Shown in pieces: positions 7,975 through 16,099 of a stretch of DNA of 64,000 nt. The notes beneath the pieces are model-generated. The model saw only the letters and a program-made list of their open reading frames with translations. It ran no database searches and had not been told where the DNA came from. The translations under genes and the position numbers were made by a program. How positions within the stretch are numbered: the stretch's first letter is position 1; each line of letters begins with the position of its first letter. Source of the DNA: Woeseia sp. GTDB taxonomy: Bacteria > Pseudomonadota > Gammaproteobacteria > Steroidobacterales > Woeseiaceae. Location: contig JAJFKW010000001.1 in assembly GCA_021773015.1 (NCBI GenBank), forward strand, positions 1,967,305-2,031,304. Reading direction: 5' to 3'.

Positions 7975-10278
7975 ATGACAACAGTTTTACCGCGAGCGGG
8001 TGCTTTATGCATCGCCGCGCCGTTATTTTGCGCACTCATTTTGTTGCCTACAGTACAGGCGCAGAACAACGCTGACGATGAAATGGTATTTGAAGAAGTC
8101 GTCGTTGTAGCTGAAAAACGCAGCGAGAGTTTGCAAGATGTTTCGCAGGCCGTGACCGCCCTGTCATCGCAGCAGCTGGATGAAAAAAATATTGTCTCCT
8201 TCGTCGACCTGAGCAGTATTGCACCGGGCGTAACCATTACGAAAAATGAAGGGTTTAAGACGGTTATCGCAATTCGCGGCGTGGGTAATGAGGCAAATCA
8301 AAATGCCATCGCAAATCCATCGGTCTCTTATCACCTGGACGGCGTCTATATCGCATCACCTTTCGCGCTGCAAACCGATTTCCTGGACCTCGAACGCATT
8401 GAAGTACTGAGAGGCCCACAAGGTACCCTATTTGGTCAGAACTCAACCGGTGGCGCAGTCAATGTGATCAGCAAGGCACCGAGCCCAGACGGTTTTGACG
8501 GCAAGGGCGACATAAGCATCGGCGAAAATAATCTCGTTCGGGTCCGTGGCGCTGTGAACGTGCCATTAGGCGAAAACAGTGCGCTTCGCGCATCTGCATC
8601 GTATTTCGAACATGACGGATTCAGCGAAAACATCGTCTTGAACCAAGAACTCGACGACGCAAATAATTTTTCTGGTCGAGTCCGCTTGATGACTCAACCC
8701 AGTGACAGTTTGACCCTGAACTTTACAGCGCAGTTCTTCACCGAAGATTCCAATGGTTCGGCGCAAAAAGGAATTCTCGACCCTACACCTGGCGCGCGTC
8801 GATTGGCGCAAGACTCAGCCTCGAATTACGAATTGGAATCCGAGGTCTACAGCCTGATTGCGGAATGGTCCCTGCCTACTTTTTCGATCAAATCGCTGAC
8901 AAGTTATCAGCATGACGATATTACGATCACCAGAGACAACGATCGAAATGACATAAACACGCTGCCACCGTTTGCGCTGCTCCCAAGCGTATTCGCACCT
9001 GAGGAAAATGAACAGACGACATTCACTCAAGAATTCAACTTGATCTCTGCTGAGCCATTGTTTGGAAAACTCGACTGGATTGCCGGTGTGTTTTACCTGG
9101 ATACCGAAGTTGACATTGTCATTCGCGAGCAATTGGACTTTAACTTTGACGGTACATTTGCACCCATCGATGTAAACGAGGTACTCGCGTTCGGTGGCGA
9201 AGTTGGCTTCATTTCCGATGCCAACCCGATTCGCGAGTCGTTGTCGCTATATGCGCAGGGCACGTACTCGATATCCGACAGCGCGCGCCTAATTGTGGGC
9301 GCCCGTTTTACCGACGATAGCGTTGAAAGCAGAGTAACCAATTTCTTTGGCCGTGCTGGCACGGCGATGCTGGAAACGAGCAGCGAAGAAGTTACCGGTC
9401 GCATTGCGCTGGAGTACGACACCAACGAAACTTCCATGATTTACGGATCAATTACACGCGGCTTTAAGCCCGGCGGCAGTAACCTTACGTTTGGTCTTGA
9501 GGATGTTGTCGCGCAAATTCTGGTACTGCCAACGTATGAAGATGAAACCGTAAACGCATTCGAATTCGGTGTGAAAGCAGATCTGTTCGGAGGTCGAGTC
9601 CGCGCTAACGCAGCAGCGTTCTTCTACGACTACGAAAATTTTCAATTTCAGGCAACCGACCCGGAGGTTTTTCAAGGCGGCGTAGGCAACCTTCCCGAAT
9701 CGGAAATCATGGGCGCCGAGCTCGAGCTGCTGGCATTTCTCACTGCCGATCTAATGCTCGATTGGAAAGTATCCGTTGTGGACACGGAAATCACATCGAG
9801 CTTTCTGGCGCTGGACAACGTTGAGTCGGAAGCAGCGACCAATGCGTTGCTCGCTATGGGCGAAAACTTATTTGGCCCAGCAATTCAGCAGGCGCGTGCG
9901 GCCTCGATCGCAGATGTGCGCGGCAACGAGCTAGCGAAAACGCCGAATTTTACCTCAGACCTAACCTTGCGTTACGAGAAGGACATCGGTAGCTGGGGTG
10001 ATTTTAAAGGCAGCCTGCAATATACGCACCGCAGTGATTTTGAACAGCGAATTTTCAACAATGCCACGACGGATACGGTACCTTCCTACGACGTATTTAA
10101 TTTGGTCCTTTCATTTCAACCCGAAAGCAGGGCCTGGGGCTTTGACTTGATGGCACTGAACTTTACAGATGAAGATGGCATCAACGCCAGGTTTACCGAC
10201 GTCTTCGGCGTTGGCGCCACAGGCGACGAATTAATACCACCACGTCAAATCATCGGCCGCATTCGCCTCCAATTTTAG
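7975..10278 (+). CDS. TonB-dependent outer-membrane receptor (purine block)
   Basis: This 767-residue receptor starts at the ATG at 7975, chosen over the ATG 15 nt upstream because GGGGG stands 5 nt before it and the signal peptide then starts cleanly. The signal peptide ends near TVQAQ. A TonB-box-like FEEVVVVAEKR follows, then the plug (DVSQAVTALSS to GGAVNVISKAP) with LERIEVLRGPQGTLFGQNST. A 22-strand barrel ends in the terminal aromatic residue RIRLQF. It imports an unknown substrate using TonB energy. It lies between an 8-oxoguanine deaminase gene and an AzgA-type purine permease on the same strand, so a purine-containing ligand is inferred. Confidence 0.88.
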   Translation: MTTVLPRAGALCIAAPLFCALILLPTVQAQNNADDEMVFEEVVVVAEKRSESLQDVSQAVTALSSQQLDEKNIVSFVDLSSIAPGVTITKNEGFKTVIAIRGVGNEANQNAIANPSVSYHLDGVYIASPFALQTDFLDLERIEVLRGPQGTLFGQNSTGGAVNVISKAPSPDGFDGKGDISIGENNLVRVRGAVNVPLGENSALRASASYFEHDGFSENIVLNQELDDANNFSGRVRLMTQPSDSLTLNFTAQFFTEDSNGSAQKGILDPTPGARRLAQDSASNYELESEVYSLIAEWSLPTFSIKSLTSYQHDDITITRDNDRNDINTLPPFALLPSVFAPEENEQTTFTQEFNLISAEPLFGKLDWIAGVFYLDTEVDIVIREQLDFNFDGTFAPIDVNEVLAFGGEVGFISDANPIRESLSLYAQGTYSISDSARLIVGARFTDDSVESRVTNFFGRAGTAMLETSSEEVTGRIALEYDTNETSMIYGSITRGFKPGGSNLTFGLEDVVAQILVLPTYEDETVNAFEFGVKADLFGGRVRANAAAFFYDYENFQFQATDPEVFQGGVGNLPESEIMGAELELLAFLTADLMLDWKVSVVDTEITSSFLALDNVESEAATNALLAMGENLFGPAIQQARAASIADVRGNELAKTPNFTSDLTLRYEKDIGSWGDFKGSLQYTHRSDFEQRIFNNATTDTVPSYDVFNLVLSFQPESRAWGFDLMALNFTDEDGINARFTDVFGVGATGDELIPPRQIIGRIRLQF

Positions 10279-10354
10279 GGCTGGTGCGATCTGATCGACG
10301 TTAGGCCGGCGACTACGCCACGCATTTGAAAGGGAATCCACTCGAAGGCTTACA

Positions 10355-11650
10355 ATGAGCAAGATCGATACGTTTTTTGGGGTAACTGAACGCAAATCGA
10401 GTGTTCGAGTCGAATCGATGGCCGGACTCACGACGTTCTTGGCGATGGCCTATGTCACGGTCGTCAATCCGGCAATATTGTCTGAAACGGGTATGGATTT
10501 CGGCGCAGTTTTCGTTGCGACTTGCATCGCCGCCGCTTTTGGCTCGATCCTCATGGGCGTTCTCGGCAACTACCCGATCGCGCAAGCGCCAGGCATGGGC
10601 CAAAACGCTTTTTTTGCGTATAGCGTCGTGCTCGGAATGGGGCATAGCTGGCAGACTGCTCTAGGTGCCGTGTTTATTTCCGGCATCCTCTTCATCGTCT
10701 TAAGCGTGCTGCCGGTGCGCGAGTGGTTAATCAATTCGATACCGCGCAATCTCAAAATGGGAATCTCAGCAGGCATCGGTTTGTTTATCGGCTTTATTGC
10801 ATTGCGAAACGCGGGAATCATCGTTGATAACCCGGCGACATTCGTCAGCCTTGGTGACCTAACGAATTTCGGCCCGATAGTCTGCCTGTTCAGCTTCGCG
10901 ATCATCGCCGCATTGGCTGCCCGAAAAATCGCCGGCGCGGTCATTTTTGGTATGTTGATAGCCACAGCGATAGGCTGGATTTCGGGCAATGCAGAATTTC
11001 ACGGTGTTTTTTCTGCGCCGCCATCTCCGGCGCCGGTACTGTTGCAGCTGGATATCGCGAGCGCATTCAGTTATTCAATGCTCACAGTAATTCTCACGTT
11101 TCTATTGGTCGACGTCTTCGATACCGCTGGCACAGTGGTCGCTGTCGCTACGCGCGCCAAACTGATTGGCAGCGACGGAAAATTGCCACGGCTGGGCAAA
11201 GCCCTGTTAGCCGACTCTGGCGCAACGGCGCTGGGCGCTTTGGCGGGAACATCGTCGACAACCAGCTACATTGAAAGCGCGTCCGGTGTCGAGGCTGGCG
11301 GCAAGACCGGGCTAACCGCTGTCGTTGTCGGATTACTGTTTATCGCCTGTCTTTTTCTGGCGCCGCTGGCACAGAGCGTTCCGGCCTATGCAACAGCCTC
11401 CGCCCTACTATTTGTTGCAACACTGCTAACACGCAGTCTGGCAGACGTAGATTGGGATGACCTTACGGAAAGCGCACCGGCAGTCATCACCGCATTGGCG
11501 ATGCCCCTTTCGTTTTCAATAGCAGACGGGCTGGGGCTGGGCTTTATGAGCTACGCAGCGATCAAAATATTTAGCGGCAAAGCGAAGGAATGTCCATCCG
11601 CCGTTTACGTAATTGCGTTGGTGTTCGGGCTTAAATTTGCGTTCTTGTAG
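10355..11650 (+). CDS. AzgA-type adenine/guanine/hypoxanthine permease
   Basis: This 431-residue inner-membrane protein belongs to the NCS2 AzgA-like branch (GhxP/AdeP relatives), which imports adenine, guanine or hypoxanthine with protons. Seen: ESMAGLTTFLAMAYVTVVNP at the N-terminus, QAPGMGQNAFFAYSVV, DVFDTAGT and AGTSSTTSYIESASGVEAGG, all diagnostic of the family. Length is typical. An AAGG about 6 nt upstream supports the start. It follows the TonB-dependent receptor after 76 nt on the same strand, suggesting an outer- plus inner-membrane purine uptake route. A mosaic intergenic repeat follows the stop. Confidence 0.92.
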   Translation: MSKIDTFFGVTERKSSVRVESMAGLTTFLAMAYVTVVNPAILSETGMDFGAVFVATCIAAAFGSILMGVLGNYPIAQAPGMGQNAFFAYSVVLGMGHSWQTALGAVFISGILFIVLSVLPVREWLINSIPRNLKMGISAGIGLFIGFIALRNAGIIVDNPATFVSLGDLTNFGPIVCLFSFAIIAALAARKIAGAVIFGMLIATAIGWISGNAEFHGVFSAPPSPAPVLLQLDIASAFSYSMLTVILTFLLVDVFDTAGTVVAVATRAKLIGSDGKLPRLGKALLADSGATALGALAGTSSTTSYIESASGVEAGGKTGLTAVVVGLLFIACLFLAPLAQSVPAYATASALLFVATLLTRSLADVDWDDLTESAPAVITALAMPLSFSIADGLGLGFMSYAAIKIFSGKAKECPSAVYVIALVFGLKFAFL

Positions 11651-11659
11651 CTAGCGGTG

Positions 11660-11850
11660 GGCAATCCAATGAGATCGCCACGTCGCTTCATTTCTCGCGA
11701 TGACGGAAATTCAAGAACACCGTCTTTGCGAGCGTAGCGAAGCAATCTCATAACGCTAGCGTATTGCCAACCCAATAAGATCGCCACGTCGCTTCACTCC
11801 TCGCGATGACGGAAACTCAAGTACGTCGCTTCGCTCCTCGCGAATACCGT
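11660..11850. repeat. Mosaic intergenic repeat (two 44-bp units plus an internal element)
   Basis: Two near-identical 44-bp units at 11672-11715 and 11778-11821 share the core GATCGCCACGTCGCTTC and the end CTCGCGATGACGG. They are 106 bp apart. Between them lies CGTCTTTGCGAGCGTAGCGA followed by AGCAATCT, and a third partial unit CGTCGCTTCGCTCCTCGCG follows. Related pieces recur at 20217-20335. It fills the gap between the AzgA permease and rutR and looks like a dispersed non-coding repeat that may form hairpins at 3' ends. Confidence 0.7.
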
Positions 11851-11872
11851 TCTTTGACTTGTCGAATGCTAG

Positions 11873-12493
11873 CTACAGACCGACGCTGCGCAAAACCAGG
11901 GCGACCACTTCGTCGATCCGTGCTTGATACTCTTTATCGGTGATTTTTTTGCCGCCGTTCAAAATTACGACCTGGCGTTCAAAATCGGCGTAGTGTTGGG
12001 TCGTCGCCCAAATCAGAAACAGCAACGCACTGGGATCGACGGCTCGAATTTTGCCGTCTTCAATCCAACCTTCGATCGTTCGAACACGTTCGTCCATCCA
12101 CGTCTTTAGCGTCGTGCCAAGAAACTTCTCCATAACCGGCGCGCCGCTGAGTACTTCGCCGGCCCACACGCGAGAACCATACGGCCGCTTTCTGGAGAGC
12201 TCCATTTTTGCCGTTACATAGGCCCTGAGTGCTGGCTCAGGCTCGTGACCCGGCTCGAATGTCGACGCGGCTGCCATCCAATCGTCCAGAATGTGCGCCA
12301 AGACTTGGCGGTAGAGATTTTCTTTGGTCTTAAAGTAGTAGTGCACGTTGGCCTTGGGCAGACCAGCTTCGCGAGCGATCCGCTCGGTGGTTGCCCCTTT
12401 GTGGCCGTACAGCGCGAATACCCGCTCGGCAGCCTCAAGAATGACTGCCATGTTCGCTTCTCGTATTTCTATTTTTCTAGCGGGGGCGGACAC
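11873..12493 (-). CDS. rutR: RutR-like TetR-family regulator of pyrimidine catabolism
   Basis: This 206-residue DNA-binding protein has an N-terminal TetR helix-turn-helix (VFALYGHKGATTERIAREAG then LPKANVHYYFKTKENLY, residues about 27-62). Its C-terminal domain (RPYGSRVWAGEVLSGAP; FLIWATTQHYADFERQV) matches RutR. In E. coli, RutR senses uracil/thymine and binds a palindrome with TTGACC and GGTCAA half-sites. The gene lies 8 nt after preA as the last gene of the pyrimidine operon. A matching palindrome sits at 18536-18559 ahead of the operon, implying autoregulation. The fit of family, context and operator makes the call strong. Confidence 0.88.
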   Translation of the reverse strand: MSAPARKIEIREANMAVILEAAERVFALYGHKGATTERIAREAGLPKANVHYYFKTKENLYRQVLAHILDDWMAAASTFEPGHEPEPALRAYVTAKMELSRKRPYGSRVWAGEVLSGAPVMEKFLGTTLKTWMDERVRTIEGWIEDGKIRAVDPSALLFLIWATTQHYADFERQVVILNGGKKITDKEYQARIDEVVALVLRSVGL

Positions 12494-12501
12494 GGTTACG
12501 A

Positions 12502-13803
12502 TTAATTCGAATCTCGCATAGGATTATTGGGGTGCGTTGTCCAGTCCGCCTTTTCTGCGACGATCGGCCTGCCGGTGCGCGGATCTGTTCCTTCAGTCAT
12601 AGGCTGCATCGTAATACATCCGTCCACGGGGCACACGCTCACGCACAAATTGCAGCCCACACACTCCTCGTCGATCACTTCAAATCGACGCTGGCCATTG
12701 ACCATGTTGGTAATCGCCTGATGAGATACGTCCTCGCAGGCAATGTGGCATCGACCGCACGAAATGCACAAATCTTGATCGATAACTGCTTTGTCTACGT
12801 GATTGAGATTTAGATACTGCCAGTCGGTTACAGTCGGAACCGCTTTGCCAACTAAGTCACTCACCGCAGACATCCCTTTCTGATCTAAGAAATCGCTTAA
12901 GCCTGTGGTGAGATCGTCGATAATCTTGAAGCCGTAGACCATCGCTGCCGTGCATACCTGCACGTTTTGCGCGCCAAGCGCGAGATGATCTACCGCGTCG
13001 CGCCAATTGGTAATGCCACCGATGCCGGAAATTGGGACATCCGCGGTATCCGCAGTACGAGCGATTTCGGCGATCATATGCAGCGCAATTGGTTTAACGC
13101 CTTCACCGCAATATCCGCCGTGCGATCCCATCCCATCGGTGGTTGGAAACATCGTTAACGTGTCGTAGTCCACGCGCATGATTGAGTTTACGGTATTGAT
13201 TAGGGAAACACCGTCAGCCCCTCCCGCTTTGGCCGCGCGTGCCGGATAGACAATATTGGTTACATTTGGCGTCAACTTGACGATCACTGGAATGCGAGCG
13301 TGTTTCTTGCACCACTCCGTGGCCTGTTGAATGTATTCCGGTACCTGACCAACAGCCGCACCCATGCCACGTTCAGACATGCCATGCGGGCACCCGAAAT
13401 TAAGTTCAAATGCATCCGCGCCGGTATCCTCGATCATGGGTACCAGTCGTGCCCACACGTCTTCATTCATCGGCAGCATGACGGAGGCGATCAACGCCCT
13501 GTCAGGCCAGTCTCTTTTGATTTGCCGCATTTCCGCGAGATTTACGTCGAGTGGCCTGTCGGTAATCAACTCAATATTGTTGAAACCGATAACACGCCGA
13601 TCGTTACCGTACATTACGCTGTAACGCGGCCCATTGACGTTGACGATCGGCGGATCTTCACCCAACGTTTTCCATACAGCACCACCCCAACCCGCTTCGA
13701 ATGCGCGATTGACGTTGTATGCCTTGTCTGTTGGTGGTGCCGATGCCAGCCAAAACGGATTCGGTGACTTTATACCGAGAAATTCGCTAGTGAGGTCTGC
13801 CAT
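12502..13803 (-). CDS. preA: NAD-dependent dihydropyrimidine dehydrogenase, PreA subunit
   Basis: This 433-residue catalytic subunit reduces uracil/thymine to 5,6-dihydropyrimidine. Seen: an FMN TIM barrel with the active-site loop NFGCPHGMSERGMG (Cys 138 aligns with the catalytic Cys of mammalian DPD), KLTPNVTNI, GYCGEGVKPIALHMIAEI and GIGGITNWRDA. Two C-terminal 4Fe-4S motifs follow, CISCGRCHIAC and CVGCNLCVSVCP. The start has GGGAG close upstream. It is preceded by preT (16 nt) and followed by rutR (8 nt). It works with PreT, which takes electrons from NADH. Confidence 0.94.
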   Translation of the reverse strand: MADLTSEFLGIKSPNPFWLASAPPTDKAYNVNRAFEAGWGGAVWKTLGEDPPIVNVNGPRYSVMYGNDRRVIGFNNIELITDRPLDVNLAEMRQIKRDWPDRALIASVMLPMNEDVWARLVPMIEDTGADAFELNFGCPHGMSERGMGAAVGQVPEYIQQATEWCKKHARIPVIVKLTPNVTNIVYPARAAKAGGADGVSLINTVNSIMRVDYDTLTMFPTTDGMGSHGGYCGEGVKPIALHMIAEIARTADTADVPISGIGGITNWRDAVDHLALGAQNVQVCTAAMVYGFKIIDDLTTGLSDFLDQKGMSAVSDLVGKAVPTVTDWQYLNLNHVDKAVIDQDLCISCGRCHIACEDVSHQAITNMVNGQRRFEVIDEECVGCNLCVSVCPVDGCITMQPMTEGTDPRTGRPIVAEKADWTTHPNNPMRDSN

Positions 13804-13819
13804 TAATTTCTCCCGATAT

Positions 13820-15175
13820 TCAATGGTTGTTCAGTTGCCGGTCGATATCGATAGCCGCAAGTTTGCCGTCTTGAACGGCGGATACCGTTAAGTCTTCACC
13901 GCCAAAAATGCAATCGCCGCCCGCCCAAACGTCGTCCAGTGAGGTTTTACGCGCCTCGTTCACGCGGATGCGATTGCTTTCAAGCTCCAGGATGTCAGCA
14001 GCGTCGCCAAGCGTGCTCCAAGCAACGTTTTGGCCGATCGCTTTGAAGATGACATCGGCGGCAATCTCGCAGGTCTCTCCAGTCGCTGAAAGTTTGCCAG
14101 CGTCGTCCATCGTCGTATATTCGAACTCGAGGCCATTCGCTCGATTGCCATCGGTCAGTAGTCGTTTCGGTGCCAACCAATGCCGAATTACAACGCCACC
14201 AGTCTGCGCGAGTTCCTGTTCATAACTGCTCGCATTCATATTTTTCTGTCCCCGGCGGTAGGCAATGGTCACCTCGTCCGCACCGAGGCGTTTCGATTGG
14301 ACTGCGATATCGATTGCTGTCATGCCGCCACCGATTACGACCACGCGACGGCCCACCGGCAACTTGGCTTTGTTTGACGCTTGACGAAGATCGGCAATAT
14401 ATGCAACTGCATCTTCTACGCCTTCGATTTGATCATTCTCAAGCCGCAATTCGTTAACGCCACCCAACCCAAAGCCGAGGAAAACAGCGTCGTAGTCGCG
14501 GCGCAAATCAGCTAGTGTAAAGTCTGTACCAAGCGCCAAGCCGTTTTTAACCGTGGTTCCACCGATACTCAATATGTAATCGACTTCCCGCTGTGCGAAA
14601 TTGTCGACGCTCTTATAAGCTGCGATTCCGTATTCGTTCAGTCCGCCAAGCTTGTCGCTTTCATTGAACACGGTTACGTTGTTGCCTAGCATTGCAAGCC
14701 GATGCGCACACGAAAGGCCCGCCGGTCCGCCACCTACAACCGCGATTTTTTTGCCGGTGTCCGGCTTTCGGCTAAACAGTTGCGTGCCTTGATCGAAAAT
14801 AGGATCGGTCGCGTAGCGTTGCAGCAATCCTATTCGAACCGGCTGATCTTCATGGGTGTTTCGAACACACGCTTCTTCGCACAAGACCTCTGTAGGACAA
14901 ACTCTGGCGCACATGCCGCCCATGATATTTTCCTGCAGTATCGTGCGTGCCGATCCTTTCAGATTGTCGCTACGAATTTGTTGAATGAACGCCGGTATGT
15001 CGATACCGGTCGGACACGCCGTCGTGCAAGGTGCGTCGTAACAAAAGTAACATCGGTCAGCTGCGATTAAAGCCTCTGATCGCGCCAATGGCGGGTGGAC
15101 ATCGCGAAAATTCGCGTCTACCTCATCCTCCGGCAATCGATGCGCTTTTATATCAGCCGTTGAGTCTCCAGCCAT
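13820..15175 (-). CDS. preT: NAD-dependent dihydropyrimidine dehydrogenase, PreT subunit
   Basis: This 451-residue electron-input subunit resembles the N-terminal half of mammalian DPD and the glutamate synthase small subunit. Seen: N-terminal Fe-S cysteines in CYFCYDAPCTTACPTGIDIP and GGMCARVCPTEVLCEEAC, the FAD-binding VVGGGPAGLSCAHRLA near 160, and the NAD(P)-binding VVIGGGMTAIDIAVQ near 275. It passes electrons from NADH to PreA. It is spaced 12 nt from beta-ureidopropionase upstream and 16 nt from preA downstream, inside one operon. Confidence 0.93.
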   Translation of the reverse strand: MAGDSTADIKAHRLPEDEVDANFRDVHPPLARSEALIAADRCYFCYDAPCTTACPTGIDIPAFIQQIRSDNLKGSARTILQENIMGGMCARVCPTEVLCEEACVRNTHEDQPVRIGLLQRYATDPIFDQGTQLFSRKPDTGKKIAVVGGGPAGLSCAHRLAMLGNNVTVFNESDKLGGLNEYGIAAYKSVDNFAQREVDYILSIGGTTVKNGLALGTDFTLADLRRDYDAVFLGFGLGGVNELRLENDQIEGVEDAVAYIADLRQASNKAKLPVGRRVVVIGGGMTAIDIAVQSKRLGADEVTIAYRRGQKNMNASSYEQELAQTGGVVIRHWLAPKRLLTDGNRANGLEFEYTTMDDAGKLSATGETCEIAADVIFKAIGQNVAWSTLGDAADILELESNRIRVNEARKTSLDDVWAGGDCIFGGEDLTVSAVQDGKLAAIDIDRQLNNH

Positions 15176-15187
15176 GGCGCCGCTCCG

Positions 15188-16060
15188 CTAATCGAAAACC
15201 AATGGATCGTAAGTTTCTGGGCGTCGATCCCGGAAAAACTGCCAGGTATCGCGAACCTCTCGATTCATATCCAGATCGATCTCATGAATCAACATCTCGT
15301 CGTCGCCATAGCTTGCCTGGGCTTCGATCTGCCCACGTGGATTGACGATGTATGTTGAACCATAAAATTCACCCATTTCACTGGCCCATGGCTCTTCGGT
15401 ACCCACACGATTGATCGCACCGATAAAGACGCCATTTGCGACCGCCGCCGCAGGCTGTTCTATTTCCCAAAGGTGCTTACTTAATCCGGCAACAGTTGCA
15501 GACGGATTTACGATGTACTCAGCACCATTCAATGCCAGCGCACGCCAGCCCTCCGGGAAATGCCGGTCGTAGCAAATATAGACGCCAAGTTTGCAATAAG
15601 CCGTATTGAAGACTGGATAGCCGGTATCGCCAGGCTTGAAGAAAAACTTTTCGTAAAAGCCAGGACTCACTTGTGGAATATGCGTTTTCCGATACTTGCC
15701 AAGATATTCTCCGTCCGCATCGATAACCGCTGCGGTGTTGTAGTAAACACCGGGCATCGCCTCTTCATAGATAGGCACTACAATGACCATGTTGTGCTTC
15801 TTGGCATATTCCTGCATTAACTTCGTTGTATGTCCATTGGGAATCTCTTCCGCGGCGCGATACCACTTTTTTTCTTGCCCCGGACAGAAGTAAGGTTGCG
15901 TGAATACTTCTTGAAAGCACAATACCTGCACACCCTCAGCGCCTGCCTGATCGATAAGCGGGATGTGCGCCTCCAGCATCAAGTCCCGAATTTGATCGGG
16001 CTCCATTGTGGTGTCGCCCTTGAGGCCCATTTGAATGAGACCACATTTAAGTTTTCGCAT
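15188..16060 (-). CDS. Beta-ureidopropionase (N-carbamoyl-beta-alanine amidohydrolase)
   Basis: This 290-residue nitrilase-superfamily enzyme catalyses the last step of reductive pyrimidine breakdown: N-carbamoyl-beta-alanine to beta-alanine, CO2 and ammonia. Seen: the catalytic triad Glu51 (CFQEVFTQPYF), Lys125 (KYRKTHIP) and Cys163 (YICYDRHFPEGWRAL), with NPSATVAGLSKHLWE. A GAGGA stands 5 nt before the ATG. It lies between the TonB-dependent receptor (39 nt) and preT (12 nt). The middle enzyme of the pathway, dihydropyrimidinase, is not in this window, so it must be encoded elsewhere. Other carbamoyl-amine hydrolases of the family are possible, but the operon argues for this one. Confidence 0.88.
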   Translation of the reverse strand: MRKLKCGLIQMGLKGDTTMEPDQIRDLMLEAHIPLIDQAGAEGVQVLCFQEVFTQPYFCPGQEKKWYRAAEEIPNGHTTKLMQEYAKKHNMVIVVPIYEEAMPGVYYNTAAVIDADGEYLGKYRKTHIPQVSPGFYEKFFFKPGDTGYPVFNTAYCKLGVYICYDRHFPEGWRALALNGAEYIVNPSATVAGLSKHLWEIEQPAAAVANGVFIGAINRVGTEEPWASEMGEFYGSTYIVNPRGQIEAQASYGDDEMLIHEIDLDMNREVRDTWQFFRDRRPETYDPLVFD

Positions 16061-16099
16061 AGTTTCCTCGTTTACTCTTCACGTGAGTATTTGTGCAAA

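Noticed and set aside
11660-11850. Repeats as a CRISPR array
   Set aside because: Only two long units with a 62-bp gap, internal inverted elements, no cas genes and related pieces elsewhere; it is a dispersed intergenic repeat.
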